64,000 nucleotides of DNA, from NCBI RefSeq assembly GCF_009755225.1, contig NZ_WQKZ01000004.1:558001-622000 (forward strand), read 5' to 3'. The stretch is from Hymenobacter ginkgonis (GTDB lineage Bacteria > Bacteroidota > Bacteroidia > Cytophagales > Hymenobacteraceae). Position 1 is the stretch's first letter. Each line of letters opens with the position of its first letter. The position numbers were made by a program, and so were the translations under genes. Below, piece after piece: positions 1-8,769 of this stretch. The notes under the pieces are model-generated. The model was given only the letters and a program-made list of their open reading frames with translations, did not search any database and was not told the DNA's origin.

Positions 1-2
1 GC

Positions 3-524
3 CCCGCTCCTGCCGATACGGCGGGCATTGGCGCCTACGGCCCCGGCATGAACTACGAAAATCATAAAGCTGCTTACGTGCTTTACCAGCAAGGCCATTT
101 ATTAAGCATGGGCTATTTCACCTACGATTTTAGTGGGGGCGCGCACGGCAACTACGGCACCACGGCGGCCAGCTACGACCTGCGCACGGGCCGCCGCCTC
201 CGCTATACCGATATTTTTGTGCCTAATGCCGAGGGCCAGCTTTCGGCCCTACTAGGCCAGGCAGTGCGCCCGCTCCTAGGTCTGGCGCCCGCCGACCCGC
301 TCGACAAGCAACTGTTTGTGAAGCAAATGCCCGTGACGCACAATGTGTTTTTGACGGCTGGCGGCGCGGTGTTTATTTACCAGCCCTATGAAATTGCCGC
401 CTATGCTCAGGGCGAGGTGCGCGTATTTGTGCCGCTTTCGGAGCTGCGGCCGCTGCTACGTAGTGGCCTACCCCTGCCGGCCGCGGGTAGAGTGGTCACG
501 CGCTCGGGGCCATCTGGCCGGTAA
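3..524 (+). CDS. DUF3298-type (RsiV-like) protein, 5' end outside window
   Basis: The reading frame is open to the first bases of the window, so this is the C-terminal part of a longer protein; the first ATG (position 48) is probably internal. Visible features are a glycine-rich GGAHGNYG stretch followed by a YDLRTGRRL segment and a C-terminal IYQPYEIAAYAQGEV motif. This combination is typical of the DUF3298 domain found in RsiV-like and other extracytoplasmic proteins of Bacteroidota. Such proteins are usually lipoproteins or periplasmic, but the N-terminus that would show this is missing. The product function is unknown. The family call rests on the C-terminal motifs only. Confidence 0.75.
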   Translation, partial: PAPADTAGIGAYGPGMNYENHKAAYVLYQQGHLLSMGYFTYDFSGGAHGNYGTTAASYDLRTGRRLRYTDIFVPNAEGQLSALLGQAVRPLLGLAPADPLDKQLFVKQMPVTHNVFLTAGGAVFIYQPYEIAAYAQGEVRVFVPLSELRPLLRSGLPLPAAGRVVTRSGPSGR

Positions 525-565
525 AGCTCCGTACGTTGGCAAACTGCTTTTTCCTACCCCCGATT

Positions 566-1162
566 ATGAGCCTGACCACCCGCCTTTTCACCGAAGCTAC
601 CCGCCTCTTCGACGCAGCTAATAGCGAAGACCCGAACATCGAAATAGGCGCCGATGGCCAGCCGATGGCCAAAGAGTTGCTGTATGCCCGGCGCATGACG
701 GCCTGCCTGGCCCGCGTGGCACCCGAGGCACCCGAGGCCGTGCAGTTAGCTGCTCGCTGCCAGCACATTAGGCGCTGGAGCATTCCGCGCGCCGATTTCC
801 CCCTGACGCGCCCTGGCTACCACCAGTGGCGCAATACGCTTAAGAAATACCATGCCGAGCTAGCTGGCCAGCTCATGGCCCAGGCTGGCTACGGGCCCGA
901 TATGATAGTACGCGTACAGCAGCTCGTGCAAAAGCTACGCCTCCAGGACGACCCCGAGGTGCAGCTGCTGGAGGACGTTATCTGCCTGGTTTTTCTGGAG
1001 TATTACTTTCTGCCCTTCGCCGCGCAGCATCCCGAGGAAAAGGTGATTGAAATTGTGCAGAAAACCTGGCCCAAAATGACGGAGCGCGGCCATGCCCTAG
1101 CCTTGCAGCTACCCTTCACGCCCGAAGCGTTGGCACTGGTCAGCAAGGCGTTAAGCAGCTAG
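566..1162 (+). CDS. DUF4202 family protein
   Basis: A 198-residue soluble protein. The start at 566 (MSLTTRLFTEATRLFDAAN) is preferred over an upstream ATG at 536 because it begins the conserved family sequence; the upstream stretch includes a CCTACCCC motif just before the ATG. Recognisable family features are the early FDAANSEDP segment, the QHIRRWSIPR motif near residue 70, the YHQWR segment and the C-terminal LEDVICLVFLEYYF helix. DUF4202 proteins are found in many bacteria and have no established biochemical role. The gene converges on the SUMT gene with about 11 bases between the stops. Family assignment is firm; function is unknown. Confidence 0.85.
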   Translation: MSLTTRLFTEATRLFDAANSEDPNIEIGADGQPMAKELLYARRMTACLARVAPEAPEAVQLAARCQHIRRWSIPRADFPLTRPGYHQWRNTLKKYHAELAGQLMAQAGYGPDMIVRVQQLVQKLRLQDDPEVQLLEDVICLVFLEYYFLPFAAQHPEEKVIEIVQKTWPKMTERGHALALQLPFTPEALALVSKALSS

Positions 1163-1173
1163 CAGATAGGTTT

Positions 1174-1926
1174 TTATTGTTCATCGTTTGCTGCGAATTT
1201 CCGCCCTACCCCTACCACATCGCCAATGAAGATGATGGCGGGGTAGGTGATGCCCTCGGCCGCCACCAGCGCTGGCAAATCTTGCACGCGGCCGATGGCC
1301 ACTTTGCGCTGGGGTAGGGAGGCGTGCTGCACCACGGCGGCGGGCGTGTGGCCGCGGCCTTCCTGCACATAAGTAGCAGCTATTTCGGCTACCTTCTTCA
1401 GCCCCATGTAGATAACGACGGTTGAATTGCTTTGCATGGCCAGCCGTAGATCGGCCGATAGGGTGCCATCTTTCTTGGTGCCAGTGAGTATCCAAATGCC
1501 TTCGCTTACCACGCGGTGGGTAAGTGGAATATCTTCAAAACCAACGGCCTGCATACTCGAAATACCCGGTACGTAGTGCGCCGCAATGCCGTGGCTGCGC
1601 GCAAACAGCATTTCCTCGAAGCCCCGGCCGAAAATAAACGGGTCGCCCCCCTTTAAGCGGATGACGCGGCCCTTAGCTAACGCTTTTTCGCGGATTAACT
1701 CGTGGATGACTTCCTGGGGGGTGTACTCGCCGTAAGGTTTTTTGCCCACGTAAATGCACTCGCAAGCCGTAGGCGCCAGGGCCAGCAACTCTTGGTTAGC
1801 GAGGTTGTCGTAGAGAATAACGTCGGCCGTTTGCAGAATGCGGTACGCTTTTAAGGTCAGCAGTTCGGGGTCGCCGGGGCCGGCGCCGACTACATACAGT
1901 TCGGGAATAATGGGCAAATGGGCCAT
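1174..1926 (-). CDS. cobA: uroporphyrinogen-III C-methyltransferase (SUMT)
   Basis: A 250-residue single-domain SUMT that uses SAM to methylate uroporphyrinogen III at C2 and C7, giving precorrin-2 for siroheme or cobalamin. Visible motifs are GAGPGDPELLT (residues 14-24), the RLKGGDPFIFGRG loop (about 90-102), and PGISS (120-124) lining the SAM site; the length fits the free-standing family. It is divergent from the Met8-like dehydrogenase/ferrochelatase gene at 2113, so the two together replace a fused CysG and point to siroheme synthesis for sulfite or nitrite reductase. No other cobalamin gene is in view. The exact role (siroheme rather than B12) is inferred from the neighbour. Confidence 0.93.
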   Translation of the reverse strand: MAHLPIIPELYVVGAGPGDPELLTLKAYRILQTADVILYDNLANQELLALAPTACECIYVGKKPYGEYTPQEVIHELIREKALAKGRVIRLKGGDPFIFGRGFEEMLFARSHGIAAHYVPGISSMQAVGFEDIPLTHRVVSEGIWILTGTKKDGTLSADLRLAMQSNSTVVIYMGLKKVAEIAATYVQEGRGHTPAAVVQHASLPQRKVAIGRVQDLPALVAAEGITYPAIIFIGDVVGVGRKFAANDEQ

Positions 1927-2112
1927 GAGCTAAGCGGCGGAGCATGCAAAGGAAAGGCAGCGGTGGCCGGCATCGCTTGTTACCGGGCCTCTGGCACACC
2001 CCATGGTAGCTAGTTAGCGTAACAATTTATTCTTACGAGTGGCTTACGGGTTAGCGCTGCACGCAAAGTGCTTTTCTTCTGTCTGTCTGCCGTTCTTTTG
2101 TCTCCTATCCCC

Positions 2113-2814
2113 ATGCCCGCCGACCAGATGCCCGCCCAAAACCCGCTTTTCCCCGCCTTTCTCAAACTCGAAAACCTACACGTGCTCTTGGTGGGCGGCG
2201 GCAACGTGGGACTCGAAAAGCTGACCGCCATCCTGCGCAGCAGCCCCGAAACGGCCGTTACCATCGTCAGCTTCAGCTTCTTGCCCGAGCTGCGCGAAGT
2301 AGCCGCTCGCCACCACCGCATCCGGCTTGTGGAGCGAGGCTGGGAAGAAACCGACCTCGACGCAGCCGACATCGTATTTGCCGCCACCGACGACCCGGCG
2401 CTGCACCGCCGCATCAAAACCGCTGCCCGCGCCCGCCGCTTGCTCGTGAACGTGGCCGACACGCCTGACCTCTGCGACTTCTACCTGTCGTCGGTGGTGC
2501 AGAAGGGCCAGTTGAAAGTGGCTATCTCCACCAACGGCAAGTCGCCCACCGTGGCCAAGCGCGTGCGCGCCATGCTCGAAGAAACCTTACCCGAAGAACT
2601 CGATGAAGTGCTCCAGCAAATGACCGTTATCCGCGGCCGGCTGGCCGGCGACTTCGCCGCCAAAGTCAAGTCGCTGAATGCCGTGACGGCCGAGCTGGCG
2701 GGCGGCAAGGCCTACGAGTCGCCCGCCACCAAGCGCTGGCGGCGCGTGGCCACCGGCGCACTGCTAACGGCAGGTACCCTGCTCGCCACCCGGCTATTCC
2801 GGCGGCCCGAGTAG
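2113..2814 (+). CDS. precorrin-2 dehydrogenase / sirohydrochlorin ferrochelatase (Met8-like)
   Basis: A 233-residue homologue of the CysG N-terminal half or yeast Met8p, which oxidises precorrin-2 with NAD+ and then inserts iron to make siroheme. The Rossmann motif LLVGGGNVGLEK lies at residues 25-36, and NVAD around 113-116 matches the position of the essential aspartate of the family. The start at 2113 removes an unlikely hydrophobic 15-residue leader; an ATG at 2128 is also possible. Unusually, the C-terminus ends in a hydrophobic segment (ATGALLTAGTLLATRLF) followed by RRPE, which could be a tail anchor. Divergent partner of the SUMT gene at 1174-1926. Confidence 0.9.
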   Translation: MPADQMPAQNPLFPAFLKLENLHVLLVGGGNVGLEKLTAILRSSPETAVTIVSFSFLPELREVAARHHRIRLVERGWEETDLDAADIVFAATDDPALHRRIKTAARARRLLVNVADTPDLCDFYLSSVVQKGQLKVAISTNGKSPTVAKRVRAMLEETLPEELDEVLQQMTVIRGRLAGDFAAKVKSLNAVTAELAGGKAYESPATKRWRRVATGALLTAGTLLATRLFRRPE

Positions 2815-2817
2815 GCA

Positions 2818-3507
2818 CTACGTCAAGTAATAGTGCTTGATTTTGTCCAGGTTGTCGTCTAGCTCGTACACCAGCGGTACCCCGGTTGGGATGTCCAGGC
2901 TGGTCACTTGCTCATCCGTGAGCTTGTCGATGTACTGCACCAGCGCCCGCAGGCTGTTGCCGTGGGCCGCGACCACCACCTTCTGCTCGTGCCGCATGGC
3001 GCGCATAATGCGCTCGGTCCAGAATGGCATAACCCGGTCCATCGTCTCGGCCAGGTTTTCGGTTAGGGGCAACTCGCGGTCCGTCAAGTGCTTGTAGCGA
3101 ATATCGAGGCCCGGGAAGCGCGGGTCGGTGCGCTCGATGGCGGGGGGTAGGGCGTGCGGGTCGCGGCGCCATTGCTGCACCTGCTCGGCGCCGTATTTTG
3201 TGGCGGTTTCGTCCTTGTTCAAGCCTTGCAGCGCGCCGTAGAAGCGCTCGTTCAAGCGCCACGACTTCTGCACCGGTACCCAGAGGCTATCCATCTCATC
3301 GAGCACGTAATCGAGCGTTTTGATGGCCCGCCGCAGTACCGACGTAAAACCTTGGTCGAACGTATAGCCGTTGGCTTTCAGAATCTGCCCCGCTTGGCGC
3401 GCCTGCTGGCGGCCAGTGTCAGTCAAGTCCACATCGGTCCAGCCGGTGAAGCGGTTTTCGAGGTTCCATTGGCTTTCGCCGTGGCGGATAAGCACGAGTT
3501 TTTGCAT
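2818..3507 (-). CDS. gpmA: 2,3-bisphosphoglycerate-dependent phosphoglycerate mutase
   Basis: A 229-residue cofactor-dependent phosphoglycerate mutase interconverting 3- and 2-phosphoglycerate in glycolysis and gluconeogenesis. The catalytic RHGESQWN motif is at residues 8-15 (His9 is the phospho-acceptor), followed by FTGWTDVDLT, RRAIKTLD, ERFYGALQG and the second histidine in AAHGNSLRALVQY. All family hallmarks are present and the length is normal. It converges with the Met8-like gene, the stop codons being almost adjacent. The window also encodes the unrelated cofactor-independent enzyme (gpmI at 54.6 kb), so the cell appears to have both types. Confidence 0.95.
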   Translation of the reverse strand: MQKLVLIRHGESQWNLENRFTGWTDVDLTDTGRQQARQAGQILKANGYTFDQGFTSVLRRAIKTLDYVLDEMDSLWVPVQKSWRLNERFYGALQGLNKDETATKYGAEQVQQWRRDPHALPPAIERTDPRFPGLDIRYKHLTDRELPLTENLAETMDRVMPFWTERIMRAMRHEQKVVVAAHGNSLRALVQYIDKLTDEQVTSLDIPTGVPLVYELDDNLDKIKHYYLT

Positions 3508-3678
3508 AAATAAGGGCCCTTTAGCAACTCAGGGGCGTGGCCTCAGTACGGCAGGAAGGTGAATGAAGGTATTGTGAGGATAATGAGGGGCTTTTTTAGC
3601 GGGGCAAAATCATTTTTACCTCAGAATACCCTACGCAAGCTGCTTCACACAAAATGCCTTTCTCAGCCCTACCCCCCA

Positions 3679-3710
3679 CTTGCTAAACCAACTGAAAATC
3701 CGTACCTTTG
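3679..3710 (+). promoter_or_regulatory. promoter of rpsA
   Basis: TTG at 3680-3682 and TACCTTTG at 3703-3710 match the Bacteroidota sigma-ABfr consensus (TTTG, 18-21 bases, TAnnTTTG) with a 20-base spacer. This places transcription start near 3717, about 105 bases before the rpsA ATG. Confidence 0.8.
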
Positions 3711-3821
3711 CGGCCCTGTCAAGGCGGCAGGCTGGGAGCTAACCCTCCCGGAATCAACTTAAAATGCGCTCCGCCCTGGGTTCCGGCGGTGGCGTTCAGT
3801 AGGTTAGGAACCTGCTATTTC
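3711..3821 (+). promoter_or_regulatory. structured 5' leader of rpsA (three hairpins)
   Basis: Between the rpsA promoter and the ATG at 3822 there are three consecutive potential hairpins: GGGAG/CTCCC (3734-3738 with 3745-3749), CCGCC/GGCGG (3771-3775 with 3785-3789), and AGTAGGTT/AACCTGCT (3798-3805 with 3809-3816), the last ending six bases before the start codon. Escherichia coli rpsA also has a multi-hairpin leader through which S1 represses its own translation. Autoregulation here is inferred from that parallel. No coding gene is evident in the 3508-3821 gap. Confidence 0.5.
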
Positions 3822-5711
3822 ATGGCAGAATTGATTGACGATTTCGACTGGGACAATGTCGATGCCAGCGGCTTTGGGGGTAACTACAACGCCGACCAGC
3901 GCGCTGAGCTGGAAAAAATGTACAGCGACACCCTCACCACCGTTCAGGAGGAAGAGGTAATTAAAGGCACCGTGGTAGGCATGACCGACCGCGATGTTAT
4001 CCTGAATATCGGTTTCAAATCAGACGGCCTCGTGCCCCTGAGCGAATTCCGTGACCTGCCCGACTTGAAAGTTGGTGACGAGGTGGACGTGTTCATCGAA
4101 GACCAAGAGGATGCCAACGGCCAGCTCATCCTGAGCCGTAAGAAAGCTAAAATCAAGCAGGCCTGGAACGCGATTTACGCGGCTCTGGAGAATGATACCG
4201 TGCTGGAAGGCGTGGTGAAGCGCCGCACCAAAGGCGGCCTCATCATGGAGATGGATGGCGTAGAAGCCTTCCTCCCCGGCTCGCAAATCGACGTAAAGCC
4301 TATCCGCGACTTCGACATCTATGTGGGTCGCCGCATGGAAGTGAAAGTCGTAAAAATCAACGCCGCTTTCGACAACGTAGTTGTCTCGCACAAAGTCCTC
4401 ATCGAAAAGGACCTCGAGCAGCAGCGCGAAGCCATCCTGAACAACCTCGAAAAAGGTCAGATTCTGGAAGGCAACATCAAGAACATGACCAACTTCGGCG
4501 TGTTCATCGACCTCGGCGGTGTCGATGGTCTGCTGCACATCACGGACATTTCGTGGGGCCGCATCGCTCACCCGAGCGAAGCACTGCAGCTCGACCAGAA
4601 ACTCAACGTGGTTGTGTTGGACTTCGACGAAGCCAAGAAGCGTATTTCGCTGGGCTTGAAGCAACTGACGCCTCACCCATGGGATTCGCTGCCCGCCGAC
4701 CTCGGCCCCGGCTCGCGTGTGCAGGGCCGCATCGTGAACGTAGCCGATTACGGCGCGTTTATGGAAGTGGTACCGGGCGTTGAAGGCCTCATCCACGTTT
4801 CGGAAATGAGCTGGAGCCAGCACCTGCGCAACCCGCAGGACTTCATCAAGCAGGGCGACACGGTAGAGGCAGTAGTACTGACCCTTGACCGCGAAGACCG
4901 CAAGATGAGCCTCGGCATCAAGCAATTGACCGAAGACCCGTGGACCCGCGCTGACTTCGCCGAGAAGTTTGCCGTAGGCACCAAGCACAGCGGTGCGGTT
5001 CGTAACCTCACCAACTTCGGCCTGTTCGTAGAACTGGAAGAGGGTGTGGACGGCCTCGTGCACGTATCGGACCTGTCGTGGACCAAGAAAGTGAAGCACC
5101 CTTCGGAAGTGGTGAAAGTGGGCGACAAACTCGACGTAGTAGTACTCGAGTTGGATATGTCGGCTCGCCGCTTGGCCCTGGGTGTGAAGCAGCTAGAGGA
5201 AAACCCCTGGGATACCTTCCAGACGGTGTTCACCCCTGGCTCGGTACACAAGGCTACCATCACCGAGAAGTCGGACCGCGGCGCAGTACTCGAATTGCCT
5301 TACGGCATCGAGGGCTTCGCTTACCCCAAAGGCTTGGTGAAAGAGGATGGCTCGAACGCCGAGAATGGCGAGCAGCTGGACTTCCGCGTAACTGAGTTCT
5401 CGAAAGATGACCGTCGCATCGTGCTTTCGCACACTGCGGTGTACAACAAAGAGGACGAAAGCAACCGCACGACCAACTCGAAATTTGCTAAGAAAGCTCC
5501 CGTTGGCGGTGCTACGCAAGGCGAAGGCAAGTTGAGCGACCTCAAGAAGCCCGCTGACAAGAACACCCTCGGCGACCTCGACGCCCTGAGCGCGCTGCGT
5601 GACCAGCTTGCTGGTGCCGAGCGCCAGGCTGGCGAAGACAAGCTGAAGGCTCGTCAGGATGCGCCTGCCGCTGGCAACTCGCCCGACAACGCCGAAATCC
5701 AAGGTTCTTAA
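3822..5711 (+). CDS. rpsA: 30S ribosomal protein S1
   Basis: A 629-residue S1 protein, which binds mRNA at the 30S subunit and helps load leaders lacking strong Shine-Dalgarno sequences. Six S1/OB-fold repeats can be followed: VIKGTVVGMTDRDV, VLEGVVKRRTKGG, ILEGNIKNMTNFGVFID, RVQGRIVNVADYGAFME, KHSGAVRNLTNFGLFVE and a divergent VHKATITEKSDRGAVLE. An acidic N-terminus (MAELIDDFDWDN) and a C-terminal Lys/Ala-rich tail flank them. The start at 3822 is chosen because the family N-terminus begins there; the 38 upstream residues of the open frame lie in the leader RNA. Followed by a strong terminator. S1 is expected to be important in this phylum because Shine-Dalgarno use is weak. Confidence 0.97.
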   Translation: MAELIDDFDWDNVDASGFGGNYNADQRAELEKMYSDTLTTVQEEEVIKGTVVGMTDRDVILNIGFKSDGLVPLSEFRDLPDLKVGDEVDVFIEDQEDANGQLILSRKKAKIKQAWNAIYAALENDTVLEGVVKRRTKGGLIMEMDGVEAFLPGSQIDVKPIRDFDIYVGRRMEVKVVKINAAFDNVVVSHKVLIEKDLEQQREAILNNLEKGQILEGNIKNMTNFGVFIDLGGVDGLLHITDISWGRIAHPSEALQLDQKLNVVVLDFDEAKKRISLGLKQLTPHPWDSLPADLGPGSRVQGRIVNVADYGAFMEVVPGVEGLIHVSEMSWSQHLRNPQDFIKQGDTVEAVVLTLDREDRKMSLGIKQLTEDPWTRADFAEKFAVGTKHSGAVRNLTNFGLFVELEEGVDGLVHVSDLSWTKKVKHPSEVVKVGDKLDVVVLELDMSARRLALGVKQLEENPWDTFQTVFTPGSVHKATITEKSDRGAVLELPYGIEGFAYPKGLVKEDGSNAENGEQLDFRVTEFSKDDRRIVLSHTAVYNKEDESNRTTNSKFAKKAPVGGATQGEGKLSDLKKPADKNTLGDLDALSALRDQLAGAERQAGEDKLKARQDAPAAGNSPDNAEIQGS

Positions 5712-5736
5712 TCCCTTGAATAGTAGGTGAAACAAG

Positions 5737-5768
5737 AAGCCCCGGCCACCAGGTCGGGGCTTTTTTTG
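5737..5768 (+). terminator. rho-independent terminator of rpsA
   Basis: Stem AAGCCCCG / CGGGGCTT with a ten-base loop, followed by a run of T, 25 bases after the rpsA stop. Confidence 0.9.
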
Positions 5769-5777
5769 TGCCCGCAC

Positions 5778-5809
5778 TTGGTCAACACAATCTTTTTATT
5801 GTACCTTTG
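5778..5809 (+). promoter_or_regulatory. promoter of tRNA-Cys
   Basis: TTG (5778-5780), 21 bases, then TACCTTTG (5802-5809), 12 bases before the tRNA 5' end; close match to the Bacteroidota housekeeping consensus. Confidence 0.75.
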
Positions 5810-5821
5810 TGCCCCCAAGCC

Positions 5822-5892
5822 GGTAACGTGACCGAGCGGCTAGGTAGAGGTCTGCAAAACCTCCTACGGCGGTTCGAATCCGCCCGTTACCT
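5822..5892 (+). tRNA. tRNA-Cys (GCA)
   Basis: A 71-base cloverleaf: acceptor arms GGTAACG (5822-5828) and CGTTACC (5885-5891), anticodon loop CTGCAAA giving anticodon GCA, and T-loop GGTTCGAATCC. The discriminator base is T (5892), the cysteine identity base U73. CCA is not encoded. It has its own promoter and terminator and so is a monocistronic unit between rpsA and cphA. Confidence 0.95.
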
Positions 5893-5894
5893 CA

Positions 5895-5933
5895 AAAGCC
5901 CCCTTGCTTTATAAGAAGCGAGGGGGCTTTTTT
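5895..5933 (+). terminator. terminator after tRNA-Cys
   Basis: Long stem AAGCCCCCTTGCTT / AAGCGAGGGGGCTT (one G-T pair) with a TATAAG loop and a T run, directly after the tRNA. Confidence 0.9.
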
Positions 5934-6027
5934 GTGGCAGCTAGGGGCCAAAACAGCAGAATAAGCGGCGCGGTGCCTACATTGCCGTATCGCTGGCCGA
6001 GCCAGCCCTTATCCTTGTTTTGGCTAT

Positions 6028-8667
6028 ATGAAGATTATTGACCTCCGCACCATGCGCGGGCCGAGCTACTGGTCGGTGAAGCACTACCGGCTGATTGTAT
6101 GCAAAGTTGATTTACAGGCGCTTACCGGGGAGTGGAGTAATACGCTGCCTGGCTTTGCCGAGCGCCTGACGGCTTTGTTGCCCGGCATCGGACAGCCGCA
6201 CGAGACAGGACGCCATTCGTCAAAGCAACTAGCCAAGCACCCACCCCTAACGCAGGAGCAACTGGCCAATGGCGAGCCGCTGGGCCACGTTATCCAGCAC
6301 GTAGCGTTGGAGTTGCAGCGCCAGGCTGGCATGCCGGTTTTCTGGGGCAAGAGCTACCCAGCCCACGAGCAGGGGGTAGAATACGTAGTGTTTGCTTACC
6401 AAGAGGAGCGGGCCGGCCGCTATGCGGCCCAGGCGGCCGTAGAGCTAGTAGAGGCCTTGTGTAAGGGCGAAGATTTTATTCTAAAGCCGGTCATCGACGA
6501 GCTACACGATATTCGAGAAGAGGAATTTTTTGGGCCTAGTACCTGGAGCATTGTGGCTGAGGCTGCCTCGCGCAATATTCCTTATATTCAGCTGAAGAAC
6601 AGCTCGATAATTCAGTTGGGTTATGGGGTGAACCAGCGCCGTATCTGGGCTACTACCACTACCCTTACCTCACACGCGGGGGTAGAAGTAGCGGGCAATA
6701 AGAACCGCACCAAGGCCATGCTCGCCGACGGCGGTGTGCCGGTGCCGCGCGGCACTACCGTGTACTCGGAAGATGGCCTGCGCGACGCCATTGAAGAGTT
6801 GGGCTTCCCCATCGTGACCAAGCCGCTTGATGGCAACCACGGCAAGGGCGCCACCATTCGCATTACGAATTGGGAAGACGCCGTGGCGGGCCTGAAGGCT
6901 GCCAAAGAATACTCGCGGGCCGTGATTGTGGAGCAGTTTGTGGAGGGCGACGACTACCGCCTGCTCGTAGTGAATGGCAAACTCATTGCGGCTGCCAAAC
7001 GCACGCCAGCCGCCGTAACGGGCACCGGCGAACATACTATCCAGCAGCTGATTGACAAGGTTAATGAGGACCCGCGCCGGGGGGTAGGGCACGAGAAAGT
7101 GCTTACCTCCATCAAGGCCGACCAGCACACGCTGGACATCCTAAAAAACCGCGAGCTAACCCTAGAATCGGTGCTCCCGGCTGGCGAGACGCTGTACCTG
7201 AAAAGCACCGCCAACATCAGTACCGGCGGCACGGCTACCGACGTTACCGACTTGATGGACCCCTACAACGTGCTGCTGGCCGAGCGCGTGGCGGGCATCG
7301 TGGGACTCGATATTTGTGGTATTGATTTGCTAACCAGCGACATCGCCATCCCCCTGAACAAGACGCGTGGGGCCGTGATTGAGGTGAATGCTGCGCCAGG
7401 CTTCCGGATGCACATTGCGCCTACCGAAGGCCTGCCGCGCAACGTGGCCGCGCCAGTAGTGGATATGCTGTTTCCGCCCGGTGCGCCGACGCGCATCCCG
7501 ATTATCGCCATCACGGGCACCAACGGTAAGACGACGACCACGCGCCTCATCGCGCACATGGTGGCCACCAAGGGCTATAAAGTTGGCTTTACGACCACCG
7601 ATGGCATTTACATTCAAGGAGTGCAGTTGCAGAAGGGCGACTGCACGGGCGGCCAGAGCGCCGAGTTTGTGCTGCGCGACCCTACCGTGAACTACGCCGT
7701 GCTCGAAACAGCCCGTGGTGGCATGCTACGCTCGGGCCTGGGCTTTTATACCTGTGATATTGCGGTGGTTACCAACGTGGCGGCCGACCACTTGGGCATG
7801 CGCGACATCTACACGGTGGAGGAGATGGCCGCCGTGAAGGGCGTGCTGCCCCGCACGGTGCGCAAAAATGGTTGGGCCGTGCTCAACGCCGACGACGACT
7901 TGGTGTATGACATGGCCCGCACCGTCGATTGCCGAGTGGCGCTTTTCTCGATGAATGAGCACAACCCGCGCATCCAGGAACACGTGGAAGCCGGCGGCGT
8001 GGCTGCCGTGTACGAAGAAGGCTACATCACGATTTATAAGAACTCGTACAAGCTGCGCATCGACCGGGCGGCCGAGTTCCCGGTTACGTTCGGGGGTAGG
8101 GCCACGTTCAACATTGAGAACTCGCTGGCAGCGGCGCTAGCTGGCTACCTGGCGGGCTTCGACAAGGATGACATTAAGACGGCGCTTCGCACCTTCGTGC
8201 CCTCGGCTACCAAGACGCCGGGCCGCATGAACGTGTACAAATTTCCGCGCTTTGAAGTAATTGTGGACTACGCGCACAACACGGCGGGCATCACCAAATT
8301 TGCGGAGTTCATGGACGCTACCCCCGCCACGCGCAAGATTGGCGTGGTATCGGGCCTGGGCGACCGCCGCGACGAGGATACGCTGGGCTTTTCGCGCATT
8401 GCGGGCCGCATTTTTGACGAAGTTATCCTGCGGCAAGACCGCGATTTGCGCGGCAAGTCGGCTGAGTTTCTGCAAGAAATAATGACGCGCGGCCTACGCC
8501 TCGACAAGCCGGAGTTGCCCATCAACTACATCGAGAACGAGCTCGAGGCCATCGACCACGTGCTGGCAACGGCTCCGGAAGGCGCCGTGATTACGCTGCT
8601 GACCGAAAACATCGCGGGCGTGCTCAAGAAGCTGGACGAATACGAAGCCAGCCTCAAGAGCGAGTAG
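6028..8667 (+). CDS. cphA: cyanophycin synthetase
   Basis: An 879-residue CphA that polymerises aspartate and arginine into multi-L-arginyl-poly-L-aspartate using ATP. Order of domains: N-terminal domain (about 1-160), ATP-grasp domain (about 215-480, with PIVTKPLDGNHGKGA and VIEVNAAPGFRMH), and a Mur-ligase-like domain with P-loop ITGTNGKTTTTR near residue 495 and a Mur C-terminal domain (DYAHNTAGI, then DRRDED). All catalytic regions are present and the length is standard for CphA1. The usual partner, cyanophycinase (cphB), is not adjacent on either side; the next gene encodes an unrelated DUF885 protein. Storage of nitrogen as cyanophycin is inferred from the enzyme. Confidence 0.95.
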   Translation: MKIIDLRTMRGPSYWSVKHYRLIVCKVDLQALTGEWSNTLPGFAERLTALLPGIGQPHETGRHSSKQLAKHPPLTQEQLANGEPLGHVIQHVALELQRQAGMPVFWGKSYPAHEQGVEYVVFAYQEERAGRYAAQAAVELVEALCKGEDFILKPVIDELHDIREEEFFGPSTWSIVAEAASRNIPYIQLKNSSIIQLGYGVNQRRIWATTTTLTSHAGVEVAGNKNRTKAMLADGGVPVPRGTTVYSEDGLRDAIEELGFPIVTKPLDGNHGKGATIRITNWEDAVAGLKAAKEYSRAVIVEQFVEGDDYRLLVVNGKLIAAAKRTPAAVTGTGEHTIQQLIDKVNEDPRRGVGHEKVLTSIKADQHTLDILKNRELTLESVLPAGETLYLKSTANISTGGTATDVTDLMDPYNVLLAERVAGIVGLDICGIDLLTSDIAIPLNKTRGAVIEVNAAPGFRMHIAPTEGLPRNVAAPVVDMLFPPGAPTRIPIIAITGTNGKTTTTRLIAHMVATKGYKVGFTTTDGIYIQGVQLQKGDCTGGQSAEFVLRDPTVNYAVLETARGGMLRSGLGFYTCDIAVVTNVAADHLGMRDIYTVEEMAAVKGVLPRTVRKNGWAVLNADDDLVYDMARTVDCRVALFSMNEHNPRIQEHVEAGGVAAVYEEGYITIYKNSYKLRIDRAAEFPVTFGGRATFNIENSLAAALAGYLAGFDKDDIKTALRTFVPSATKTPGRMNVYKFPRFEVIVDYAHNTAGITKFAEFMDATPATRKIGVVSGLGDRRDEDTLGFSRIAGRIFDEVILRQDRDLRGKSAEFLQEIMTRGLRLDKPELPINYIENELEAIDHVLATAPEGAVITLLTENIAGVLKKLDEYEASLKSE

Positions 8668-8769
8668 TCCCTACCCCTCTTCTGGGCCATTACGTGCTCG
8701 CGTAGTCGCCCTACCTACCCCCCGCTTGGGCGTCGAGGCCACTAACCTTATATACTTTTCTGTTTTTCA

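Noticed and set aside
3559..3762. 67-codon open frame before rpsA
   Set aside because: Overlaps the rpsA promoter and leader hairpins, which explain the region better.
4020..5099. 359-codon open frame antisense to rpsA
   Set aside because: It lies entirely within the rpsA coding region on the opposite strand; the strong rpsA codon constraints and high GC create such frames, and no signal or family is visible.
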